In this document: piece after piece, positions 26,801 through 38,400 of the stretch
How positions within the stretch are numbered: position 1 is the first letter of the stretch
How the letters are laid out: every line of letters starts with the position of its first letter
Assembly (NCBI GenBank): GCA_010279815.1
Contig: QEOQ01000141.1
Span: forward strand, 992,096 to 1,056,095
Origin: Brachionus plicatilis
Taxonomy: Eukaryota; Rotifera; Eurotatoria; Ploima; Brachionidae
Direction of reading: 5' to 3'
Length of the DNA stretch: 64,000 nt
Translations under genes and position numbers: made by a program
Notes under the pieces: generated by a model
The model's database searches: none
Told to the model about the DNA's origin: nothing
The model's input: only the letters and a program-made list of their open reading frames with translations

Positions 26801-29800
26801 GAAAGCTGGGATAAAAAAGATCGTTCAGATAGTCCTTATTTAATTGAAGCTCTTCGGGGACAAAATTTTTAACAAACTTATCTTTAGGATCATAAATGTC
26901 CCTAAGAAATTTGGGCTCATTTGAATTGTTTGTGAAAAGTGGCTTAAGGGCAATTGAACTTTGAAAAAAGCTTTCTATCGATACATCATCAAATTTTTTG
27001 AATCGATTTACCATTACCCATTCAAGAAAAGCAGTTATAGCTTTAAAATTCTTTCTGGTCAAGTGATAGTCAATGCTGATCTCTATTAGATCATTTATTT
27101 TATACTTTTTTAAGCCAAGTTTTGAAAGCAATTTTTCAGCATAACTTGCATCAATGATTATCAAATTTGGATCAATTGGTAAATTTTGGATGTCCAGCTG
27201 AGCTTTTAGAAAACTCGATTTGCCATGTTCAATTGTAAAAAATTCATTATTTTTATTGATAGCTTTGAATATTGGAAGCTTGTGAGCCAAGGATATAAAA
27301 TTTTCTCTCGACACATTCTCCACTGAATTTAAACAATCAGCAACTATTTCTTTTTGTTCCGAACTCATGTCATTTTTGATCAAATTTTTGATACAAATCT
27401 CTGATTTTGAGCAGTATCTATCCAAAGCCAGAAGACAATCTATTAAACTTTCTTTATTGAAATTTGAAAAATAGTTGAATATTTTGGGATGATTTCTCAT
27501 AGCTTGGGGCAGTCTCTCAAAAAACAAGCATCCATTTTTTTCATTTGAGTGTTGTTCAAAAAAATTTTTTAATTTGTTCAATCGCTCGTTTTGTTCATCA
27601 ATAACAAAATATTTGATATAACTTTTATTATCTTTTAATTTCAAAAAATTAATTTTGCCCTGGTGTTCATGAGGAACGAGTGACAAGTGTTCCAAAGGCG
27701 CCAATGAATCATAAAATTCTGCCAACACAAATCTCCAAATTCTTTCAACATCTTCAAAACTGTACTCGCTATTAGAGCTTTTTTCATAAAGCCTGCCAAA
27801 CTGATCTCGATCAAAAGAAATAATTCTCTCATCATTTTTTTTAAGTAGATTATTAAATAAATGAAATTTACTGAGCTTATTTAATTTTTTATCATCCAAA
27901 ATTAAGTGATCAATTCCTTTGAACATTTCGGTGAGGTCTGAATTTTCGAAATAATAAACAGAGTATTCATTAAAACGAGACCATTTGCCATTTTTTAATG
28001 GCAAAAGCTCAATTTTATCCAGCATCTTAATTTCAGATACCGACTGAATCATGTAATTCAGGAGATCAGCTTTTTGCTCACCAGAAATACCCCCATAGTT
28101 GAACATTTTTCTCATTTGATTTAAAATCAATTCTTCATTGATAAAGTTTAAATTGTCCAATTTGTTATAGCTTTCAAATATTGCCAATACATGATCCGGA
28201 ATCGAAATTGCAGACAATTTTTCCGGATCAAAACAATTGTAAATTGTGTCTTTAAAGCAATTGTTTGATAGCAGGCCATTTTTTTGCCCGAATTCCTCAA
28301 TTTTACAGTCCATTTTATTTGTTAAATAGATTTGGTTTATATTTGACCATTGCCAGCACCGGTTAAGAACAAGGTTATTTTCACCAAGACTATTCAAGAA
28401 CACTTTCAAATGCTTGTCTTTCCAATTAAGGCCAATATTGCTCAAATCTGGCAAGAGGTAGTAGAAATTATTCAAGTCAAAGTCTGAATTGTTATTTCGA
28501 ATTAAATCTTTGGCATAGTCAATCAATTGAATTAGAACTTTGTTCAAAACTTCACTTACCATGAGCTCATTCCACTTGGCGGCTTGGTCTTCTTTGGCAT
28601 CTGATGAAAGCCATTTAAAATCTCTGCGGTCATCGCGGAGCCCGAATGAACCGTGAATATGCAACGGCAGGCCTGACTTTTCAATTGTTTCCGGCATTGG
28701 CAAAAAACAAAAATAGCGACTCTGTTTAAACTTGTCTTGGAAGTTTTTTTCCAATTTGTATGCTGCTGCACATGCTGCAAAATTTGAGGTTTTGTGTGCC
28801 AAATTTTTCAAAGCTTCGCTGCAAGATTTAAATTTTACATAGCTGCTCATCAAGTACTCATCTTTGGTGGTTGTATACTCATTTGTTTTTCTGTCTAAAA
28901 TCATTGTTTTAATGGCAATTTTAAAATTGTAGGCCAAGTCATCTCTGTTAAAGGTTTCTTCATCCATTGTTTTTTCTGGGCTTAGTGAAGCAACAAGTTG
29001 GTCATAAAAGCTCTCACGAATTTGGCGCAAATTTTGACTTGAGCTACCAAAATCAAGAGTGGTGCTTGCAATGAGGACTTGCTGACCATTTTTTATCTCA
29101 ATGATTTCAATAGACTCTATGCGTCTCAGGAAAAGTAGAATTAAATTAAGATCTTGAAAAAAAGACTCCAAAATGTCTTTATAGATTATCTGGTCGACTT
29201 CTTTGTAAGTCGAGCATAGTTTAGACACCTGAGCGGCCTCTTTGTTACGAATCGGAAAACGAAATAAACTTCCTTTAAATTCATTTTTAAAGTCTATTTT
29301 CTGTCCTGGATTTAGTTCAATATTTTTGTATGGTTCAAATTGATGGGAATAGTTTTCAAAATAGGCATTCTCTTTGACAAGATCATAATGGAATCTCATT
29401 GCATTCTTGGCATGATGCTGGCGCAAATACTTCTCATGAGGATCGAAAATAATCAAGTCATTGCCACTCACCAAAGATGGAAGATCTTAAAAATTTTTTT
29501 TTGATTTTTTTTTATTAAAAAATTTATTAAAAAAATTATTAAAAAAATTATTATACCTGTCAAGTGGTAAACTGACTTAAAGCCGAGACCAAATTTGCCG
29601 ATTTTTAGAGGCTTGTCATTCTTTTGACTTTGTCTTATTGATATAATTGATTTAAAGTCATTTTCATCAAATTGGGAATTATTGTACACCAAAAGGGCAG
29701 GACCCTTGTTTATTTTTGTTAAATTAAATTATTATTTTTTTTTGAAAAACTTTTACCTGAAATTTGTTAAGTTCAGAATGAAGAAGTGTTTCAGATGGAT

Positions 29801-30018
29801 ATTCAGTGAAGTCGATGAAAAATTTGACCACATTTGCACCACTATCTTCAGCATTCTGCAGCAATTCCTAATTTGAAAAATTTAAAAAAAAAATAAAATT
29901 TAAAATTAGATAGTTTTTATTGTGTTACTTTTAGTATTTGACCACCAAGTGGATAGCTGTCCAATATTGGCTTAAGATGAGCTGTAAGTGGCGGAATTTC
30001 AAAGCTAAAATCCGACAT
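17832..30018 (-). CDS. SACS: Sacsin, short form lacking UBL, J and HEPN domains
   Basis: Giant Hsp90-like co-chaperone; the human protein (4,579 residues) acts on intermediate filaments and mitochondria, and its loss causes spastic ataxia (ARSACS). Four exons, 29929-30018, 29757-29867, 29557-29704 and one of 11,654 bases (17832-29485), give 4,000 residues. Three sacsin repeat (SRR) units are visible, each opening with a GHKL-type ATP-binding motif: ELLQNAEDSG at residue 31, EAIQNADDAG at 1403, ELIQNADDAK at 2433. Each is followed by a glycine-rich lid (GKFGLGF at 103 and near 1479; GKFGIGF after 2433) and a -LLDP- or -IFDP- block. The start MSDFSFEIPPLTAHLK lies directly at the first SRR, so the N-terminal ubiquitin-like domain is absent. 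The frame stops soon after the third SRR, with no HPD-bearing J domain or HEPN domain. Confidence 0.95.
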
Positions 30019-33000
30019 TGTAAAGTTCTAAAGTAATTTTTTTTTAGTTGTTCTTTGGCTTAAATAGTGAATTTTAAATAAAATGAGGATGTGTATGTGT
30101 GCGTGGGAATTAAGGATAAGGTCGCATTTTGTTCACTTAACTGCATAGCGAGCTCCCATTTTAAATTTATACACGAGCTTTAAGCTAAGAGAAAAAATTG
30201 ATGCTTTTTAAAAAATATTTTAGGTCTTTATGTAAGCTCATTCTAATGTTTGAAGAAAATTTTGATTTTGCAAAAAATAAAACTATTTTTAAATTTTGAT
30301 ATTATCAATTAAATTGTTTATTATCTTATCTTTTCTGTATAGAAAAAATTTGATGCACTATTTTCGGAATAGGAATAGGAATGGGATAAAAAAATAATTA
30401 ACATTTGAGCTTTTATTTTTATTTATCTAACTATTTGATAATAACTAAGATAAATTAATTAATCCAAAAATCATCTTTTTATTAAACAAAATCAGCCATA
30501 AAAATATAAAATAAGCATTCTAATAATATTTAAAATTCAACTAAAGTTTAAGCAAAAGTTAAATGGTTCTAAATAAATTTTAAATCGGAAGCATATTCTT
30601 AATCAAGTTCGATTCAACATATTAACACCGACCCAAACGAACCTCATTTATATTTTGAACTAATTTAATTATAAACATTTAATTTTAATTTAAATTCTTA
30701 AAATAAATATCAGTCTTATTTTCTAAAAGGAAGTTAAATTTTTTAAAGTAATAAATTCATGAATTTTAACTTATTTTATTTTTTAATTATTTTTTAAATT
30801 TTTGTCCTTTAGTCCAATTTTTTAACTAATTATCTTTGCTACTTAATTCGATTCAATTCTATAATTAAGAGGGAAAATTTACTCTCAGCATTTTGTTTTT
30901 TTGGTAAAAAAAAATAAAATTTGCTACCGGTTTATAATAAATACAATATATATTCTTTAAAAGCTTTATTAATGTAATTGAACGTTTTGAAGTTCAAAGA
31001 ATGAAATTCTTATTTATACCTATATGTTTGTTTATACCTATATATAATTAAGTCAAGATGTGAGCTTAGTACTAAATGTATTTATCAGCATTTCGTCTAA
31101 CTTCGTCAAGCTGATGAAAAAGTGATTATTCAGTGTAACAAATTCTTTTTGTTTTTGGTCTATTAAAATTTTTCTTACTATTAAATTTTATTAAATGGCG
31201 AATCAATTTTTTTCAGCTAAATTATCTATTATAAATTTATAGAGTATTTTTTTTCGCAGTTAATTTATTTTTAAGTACACAATGATAAATATTGTTTAAC
31301 TGAGAATTAAAAAGACATTTTTTATCTTTCTTAAAGATAAAGAAACTTTTTTGTTACTTAACTTAAAATTTAGCATTAAGTGGTGATTTGGCATGCGGAT
31401 ACAGCCAATTTTACATATTCCGTAATTCGAAAAAATCTACCATAATTCAATAAATAAACGATACCTTAAATATTGAAAGTTAAAAATCAAAAATGAAAAT
31501 ATTAGTAATTTTTCGAATTATCTTCGATTAATTAGACATTAATTTTATTTTTAATTTACATTCAAACGAGCAGATTCTTGCAATGCATCACGAAATTTTA
31601 CTAAGTAATTTTATGTAAAATTTCGTAAATTTACAAAAATTCTTGGTCGCAAATCAATACTGTGTGTAATGAATTATGAAATAATTGCTATATCAGCATT
31701 AATAAGCTTTTAACTTGTATGAATCATGACATGCATTCTATTAGAGGATGCTATTCAAACATTTTTCGTAATTAAACATCAGTCTCAGAAAGAGCGACTA
31801 TTTTCTATGTAACAGATATAAAATATAAAAATTGAATTTATTTTTTATAAAATTTTTTTGAGTATGAGTGTGAGTTTGAGTGATAGGCACTCAAAGTTCG
31901 AATTTATATTTAAATATGCAAAAGCTAGCAAGTACATTTGGTTGAGAACTTGATTAATTTTTAGTTCTAAACTTTTTTAAAAATTTTATTGTGTTACAAC
32001 AATATCTTTATTAATTTTGATTTTTAAAAATATTCATATATTATTTTTAATAAGTTTAAAAAATTAGGGGGAGTTAAGTTGGTTTCAATTTGTTCGCTTC
32101 AACTCGTCTTACATTTCGTTGATTTTTAAAAGAATATTCAAAAAAGTTAATTTTAATAGAATTTTTTAGGAAAAAACTGGATTAAAACGAATTTTGTTAC
32201 CTCATTAAATTGAGAAAATAGAGTTTTGTGAAGTTAAAAAAAAATTTAAACTTTAAAAATCTTCTTGGCATGTTTCATGAAGTAAAGTCCACTGCATTTT
32301 GCAGAGATTTTGCACATCAGTAGCAGGTTTAAAAAGCCGAAGTGTTTTTGAATGCTTTACTATGTTGAATTTGAAAAGTAAGCTCTCAACCTCTAAAAAA
32401 GTTAAAAATTTCTTGCGCGTTTATTTTCTGTTTTAAGTACCAGATTTCACAAAAAAAAAATTTTTTTCAATATTTTTTCCTCATCGAAAAACAAGCTTAC
32501 AGTGGATATTTTAAAGCTACATGGCTCTAATAATTGTCGTAATCAAGGATAGTAATATCTACTGCACCGTATCGCACTAATCCAAGCTTTTACTCATTTT
32601 TATAACTAGAACAAATAAGAAATAAAATTCAAAAAAGCTTGGATCAGCCACATAAAAACCTGTTATTTTAATTTTTATGTTTAAGTTTCATGTTTAGCTA
32701 CAATTTCAGTTTTTTTAGCAATTTCTATTGACTGTATCGATTCTATAATTGAAAATTTAAGAACGTAAGGCTACCAAAGGTTATCGATTCACTAAATAGT
32801 TTTACTTATTTTTGAATTAAACAACAGGAGCACTATAATTCATAATTTATAAAGATAGATTTTTAAAAAAAGGGAACACCCAAATCAAACGATAGTGGTT
32901 GAACTTATGAAAATATTTTTGATTGAATTAAATAGTCCAAAAATTGACCAAAATTATTGAAAAATCAGGCTTATTGTTAAGTCACAAGCTTTAGCCCAAC

Positions 33001-33618
33001 TCATCAAAATTTATGACTTCGGCTTAAATTTATAAACTAATCAAGTCTGTTTTTAAGCATAAATTAATCAAACCGTTCGAAGCTGAATCTTAATATTAAA
33101 CCCACAAACCAAAGTCACCTAGTTATTTAATACTAGACTAAAATTACACTTATTCGTGAGCAGTCTTTTTTTATTTTTTAGAATCAGAATTTTTAAAAAT
33201 TATTTAGATTATTCAAGAGATCTAATTGTTTATTTTTTATTTCAGTCTTAAACCTAAATAAATCATTTGGTCCAAACGTAAAAAATGGAAATCAATTTAT
33301 TTTGATTTTTTTGAAATAAATAATTTAAAAAATAACTTTTGCCTATTTAAATAAAAATTTGAACTTAAAAAATATCTCAAAATGTTTAAAATTTAATTTT
33401 ATATATTTTGACATTAAAAAAAAGATAAGTTAAAAAATTTTTTGAAATATAGTCACGCATAAAAAATGCGTTTTGAGCGTAATTTGAGTGCTTATCAATC
33501 AAACTCACACTCAAAATGAGCCTTATTTGAGTGAAAATGTCTGGTAATGCTACGAATCACGGTTCTGAGGTAAATTTACGTAAATTTACCATTTTTTATG
33601 TTTTTTAATATAATTTTT
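30019..33618. other. Gene-free AT-rich region upstream of sacsin
   Basis: No coding frame recognised in 3.6 kb. It includes the sacsin promoter side (right after 30018). Simple GAGTNT-like repeats occur at 31861-31882, and TTTGAGTG / CACTCAAA inverted pairs occur at 31875-31896 and 33480-33530. Confidence 0.6.
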
Positions 33619-34372
33619 GGGTCTCCCTCAATATGTGACCAAGTTCACTTCGCTCATTAGGGGACCATCACTGGTCACATACATATGACCAGTACATTAA
33701 GTGACCATGGTTTTATAAAAACATAAAATGTTAATAATTTTGTGACCAATTTAAATAAATAAGTGATCAGTGTTTTTAATTATATGACCAGTAATTTTAG
33801 ATATGTGACCAATTATTTTTTAACAAAAAAAATAAATATAAAAAAATAATTTTAAATTTTTATTCCAAAAAAAATATTCGAATTTACTTAAATGATAAAA
33901 TATAATAACCTACTTATGCTTTCTGCTTTTTTGAATTTTAATTCCCAACTCATCCTCCATGTACCCACCACATAAATCGCACAGGATTGGATTTTTTTCC
34001 GCTTAAATTCTTCTTAACTAATTCCCCAGTGGATTTTGAGCATTTAGGTGAAACGTTTGTCAATTTTTCATAAATTTTATTTTTTTCTTTTGCTGTAGCG
34101 GTATTTAAATCATCAAACTTGTTTTGGATAAAAGAAACATCACAATCTAATAAAATCAATTGAGCTTTATGTTGGATGATTTGACTAAAGAAAAATTTTA
34201 AAAATTAGTGAACACGATTTTTATTTTGGTGACCATTGTATTTCATTTGGTGACCATGGTCTTATATTTTATTAAAAGAATCATGGTCACATAATGTACT
34301 GGTCATATGTATGTGACCAGTGATGGTCCCCTAATGAGCGAAGTGAACTTGGTCACATATTGAGAGAGACCC
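33619..34372. mobile_element. DNA transposon with ~92-bp terminal inverted repeats
   Basis: Bases 33619-33710 and 34282-34372 are near-perfect inverted copies, starting GGGTCTC(C/T)CTCAATATGTGACC and ending at CCATGG. The motif GTGACCA or its complement recurs many times in both arms and just inside them (33743, 33786, 33800, 34230-34250), like subterminal binding sites for a transposase. The whole is 754 bp, too short for a full transposase, so it is probably non-autonomous. No clean target-site duplication is visible. Weaker inverted similarity (TACGTAAA/TTTACGTA blocks near 33572-33595 and 34430-34460) continues outside, so the true ends may lie further out, or it may be nested in an older element. 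Confidence 0.85.
33950..34192 (-). pseudogene. Short frame resembling a Myb/SANT-like DNA-binding domain, inside the transposon
   Basis: A frame open from about 34192 (first Met at 34159) reads LILLDCDVSFIQNKFDDLN, then KEKNKIYEKLTN and ends at a stop at 33950. The pattern of hydrophobic residues, ENK-like N-K motif, then K-K-Y/W-E-L resembles Myb/SANT-like domains that accompany some DNA transposases. A second frame of about 24 codons (LCDLCGGYMEDELGIKI) overlaps its end, suggesting a frameshift. The family match is from memory and weak; it could be chance. It may be a remnant of the coding part of the parent transposon. Confidence 0.3.
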
Positions 34373-34718
34373 GAAATTTTCAAAAAAAAATTGAAAAAGA
34401 TTATTTTGACTATCTAAAACATCAAAAAAATTTACCAAATTTTACGTAAAATTACGTAACTAACTATTTGTTGAGGTAAAATATTAATTTTCGTCGCATC
34501 AGTGTAGATGTTTTAAAATTTTTATTTGAATTAAAAAGTTTATTTTCAAACTTATTTTTCAAAATTTTTTAGAAAAAACATTTTTCAAAGAAAACTTATT
34601 GTAAAAATCTTAGTCTAACAGCATATCGTTGATTATTATTGTACAAATAACAAATAAATATAAAAAATGTTTAAAAAAAAAATCGCTTTTTTAAAATTTG
34701 ATCAACTAAATGATCACA
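34373..34718. other. Spacer between transposon and LIN7
   Basis: AT-rich bases downstream of the LIN7 stop codon on the minus strand, presumably its 3' UTR. The outer inverted blocks of the neighbouring transposon (near 34430-34460) fall here. Nothing else is seen. Confidence 0.5.
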
Positions 34719-35459
34719 TTATTTCATATTTCTACGTCCAATGCGTTGTTTTTCAAATCTTGCTTCCATTTCTTCCAATACTCTTGGCGTATATCTAACT
34801 ATCAGTTTAACACTTCCAACAGCCGCTTTCAACAATTCTACAGCTTTTTCATGATATTCATTTTCAACATTCTTAATAAAACTTTTAAAGAATATTTAAT
34901 TATTAATTTTTTTTAACTTACAACTCCATTCACTGAGAGAAGTTGGTCACCCCGTTTGAGTCCACCGTGCTGATCAGCAACTCCACCCGGTATAATTCGC
35001 GAAATGTAAATCGGAGAGTGCTGCTCTTTTCCTCCCATTACATTAAAGCCAAGTCCTTCTGCAGTTTTGGGCAGCTCGACAACTCTAGGATGCGGGTGAC
35101 CTTCGGAGGCAGCAAAAGCTGCCACTGTAGCCTTAAAAATATTCAATTTTTTTAAATTGAAAAAAGAATCTTTTTAATTGAAAAGAATCAACCTTTGCAG
35201 TGGCACTAGCTCTGAGTTCGGGTGTTCCGTTTGAATCAATTGTGTGATAAATGTGTTCGTAGACTTCTCTGACAGCATTGAAAAAATCGCTCTGCAAAAC
35301 TTTTTGCAGCGCGGCTAATTTTTGAGGTGGCACTTCATTAGCTTTATTAAAAAATTACTAAATCTGATCTAAATTAAAAAGATTATTACTTTTTTGCAGC
35401 TTTTCCAAGAGCTCAACAGCTCGATTCAAATCTCTTTCTAATGTAAGCTGATCCGACAT
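34719..35459 (-). CDS. LIN7: LIN7 (Veli/MALS) polarity scaffold protein
   Basis: Small scaffold of the LIN-2/LIN-7/LIN-10 and Crumbs-type complexes that places receptors and channels at junctions and synapses. Four exons, 35390-35459, 35193-35341, 34922-35131 and 34719-34871, give 193 residues (human LIN7 about 197-233). The N-terminal L27 domain (about residues 5-65) has [34 protein letters not shown] and [11 protein letters not shown]. The PDZ domain (about 90-173) has [20 protein letters not shown], with the peptide-binding loop LGFN, then [38 protein letters not shown] and LIVRYTP. The tail is [13 protein letters not shown], as in other LIN7 proteins. The domain order and the intron phases are intact. 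It points away from Dishevelled, 10 kb to the right. Confidence 0.97.
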
Positions 35460-38400
35460 GATACTTGAATTGATTTTTGTTTTTAAAAATTGCAATTTTA
35501 TTGATTATCTATTGAGAAATAATTTTTACATAGAGCAAAATGCAAATTGGAATTTAATTTTTTTAATAGACTAATCAATCATATTTTTGTTAATAGAAAT
35601 TTCTTACATTTTGTTCAGACAAGGTATTTGTATTTTCTAAATATTCGAGGTAAACTTAGGACTTAAACCATTAGTTGAAATTTTTATTAATTTTAATGAT
35701 TTTTTTATGATTGATTAAAAATCGAGGCATAATTTGTTACTAAAACTAGGTTATTTTTATTTGTATATAACATTTATATGAAGACAATTTTATTGTCTTA
35801 TACATGCAAAATTTATCTTTAAAAATTGAAAATTTTTCTGTAGCGTAAAAACCTAATATTTATTCCTTTCTGGTAAAAAATTTAAATATTTTAATAAAAA
35901 TAAAATAAAATTTATTTATTGAAAATGAAATCTGAGGCCAAAAATTTCATCGAGCTATTGTGGATATGTTTGATTGAATGTGAATTTAAGAATATTTGAA
36001 AGTCTTTCATGGTGGAGGTGAGATTGAATCACCTCTGGACGTATTTGATAGACTCAGCAATTGTACATAAAACTGTAAAGGCCAATTTCGAACATTTTCA
36101 CCTTTTATACTCTCTGAACTAAGTGTATTTTGAATTATTTTTATTATTTATTATTTTTATTCGATTTCAATTACTTTCTTTTTTTAATAAACTAAAAACT
36201 TTATTTTATTTTTGTCATTTTTTCGCAATAATTGGGTTTAAACGAAGGCGTAAGCCATTCGGACGAACCTGGGGATCAGCCCCAAATAATATTTTTAATA
36301 AAAAAATTTTAAAAAATGGTGGAGGTGAGGATTAAAAATAAATGAAAAAAAGCCAAACTTAAAAAAAAACACAACACATAAAACTAGATCTGAAAAAAAA
36401 TACCTTGAAAAATGTTAATCAACACATGAAAATTCTTTTTTCTTTACAAAAATGCGTTCTTAACTTTTTTTTTGATTTTCATTTTAATTTTTTTGATCTT
36501 TACCCTATTTTGGAACAAAAAATTTAGGTCTAGAAGACAAAAATAAAAATATACTTTCAGCAATGAGGTATTAGACAGTGACACTGTTGTTAAACTAATT
36601 TCACTTTAAATTATAAGTAAAAAATTAAATTTTTTATTTTATATAATTTTTTCATGGCTAAATTTTGATTTGATTAGTTTGTTTATTTATTTCTTAATGA
36701 TTTAACGATTTTTTTCTTCAGCATCAGAATTCTTATCTTTTTGAAATTTTTAAAGGTGTACATCTAAAAGAAAAATAAAAAATATAGTAAAAAAAAATAA
36801 AATACCAAAAATAATTGTAGATAGCAACAAGTTGATTACTATTAAAATGCTTTTTAACGGATTGGAAAATTTATTAATGCAAAAAAATTAAATCAATGCA
36901 AATGTTAATATATTAAATTAAACAATTTTTATTTATCGGCTTCGTCCCTCAGTAATTTTATTGGAAAGCAGACTCTCATATAAATACAAAAATGTTCAGA
37001 ATTTTAATTTTTAAAATTAAAAAAATGGAATTTTTTTAAATAGAGACAAAAGTTTGACTTATTTGTTAATCAGATTTTTGTTAGTTAAATTATTTTTTAG
37101 ATAAACATATCGCTTTTTAATGCTAAAAATTAAATTTAAATGTGTTTAACAATGATTTGTTGCAATAAATTCACAAAAATTTCTGAAAAAACGCTTATTT
37201 GTATATAAAAATACCAACTTTTATAAGATTATAAATTTTTATCAAAAGTTAATATCAGTTATAAAAATATTCAAAAAAATTTCCTATTTAAAAACCAGAG
37301 TATGGTTATCAATCTATAGCAAATATCTTGAATTTCTAAGAGAATCCTATCAGCTTTGTTTAGCTTGTTAAATTACCAATATATCTGAAAAATAACCAAT
37401 TTAGATTAAACGTCATATAAATTACAAATTATTAATATATTCAACTTTTAAAACTAGAACCCGATAAGTTTTAAAGACTTTTTACCTTTTTAAAAAATAA
37501 ATTAAATAAAAACCCAACAAAAAATAATCGAATATTTTTGTACCCTAAGTTAAATAAATTTTTTAAAAGAATTGATTATTTTAATAATTAAAAATCATAA
37601 AAAAAAATATTAATTCAAAGACCAATGAAGTTTTTTAGACTTGTCCTTAGATTCAGTAATTTTAAATATATTTTAATTAATTAATTGTTTTTATATTCAT
37701 AATAACAAAGAATTATACTACAAACGATAAAAAATAGCCATTTTTTAAAATATCTAAAAAATAGTGTTATTTTCAAAAATACACTAATTATTGAATTATC
37801 AAAGACTGTGTCAGTGTTTTTGTTAAAAGCTCAAGACCCTGTAAGAAAAAATCTCCATTATGCAATTTATGGAATGAATTCAGTGAATGGATAATTAAAA
37901 AGGGATTATCTCTCTATTTTTCTACTTTTTCCTTTATTTTTTTTTATTTCATTTAAAATTAAACAAAAAAAACTTGCTATCGCTTTTCCAGTAATTTATT
38001 ATTTTATTCTTTTTTTGTACTTTATTTTTCAAAATTTTTATGTTCACTTTAATTATTTAAAAATTTTATTTTTGTACTTATCTAATGGCGGCATGAGTTT
38101 TATTACTCAGAGCAATTTCAAATTTAAATAAACTAAAAATTTGCAAAAGTTTAGAAATTTTTTTTGTTAACAAAAGAATTGTTTTTACGTATATAATAGA
38201 CGGGAAGATAAAAAAAGCGTTTTTATTTATTTGTATTTTTGTTTTCATCAATCCGAAAACATTAAACCAAAAGAAACAAAATTAAATGAAAAAAAAAGTC
38301 CCCAAAAAAAACAAAATGAAAGAATTGATACAATTAATTTATTTAAGGCTGGTAATCGTATTTGCAGAGAGGAGAGAGTAATCAAAAGTTATGCAAATGC

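Noticed and set aside
33590..34400. Target-site duplication for the 33.6-kb transposon
   Set aside because: Flanks such as TAATTTTT and GAAATTTT are only loosely similar and AT-rich, so I do not claim one.
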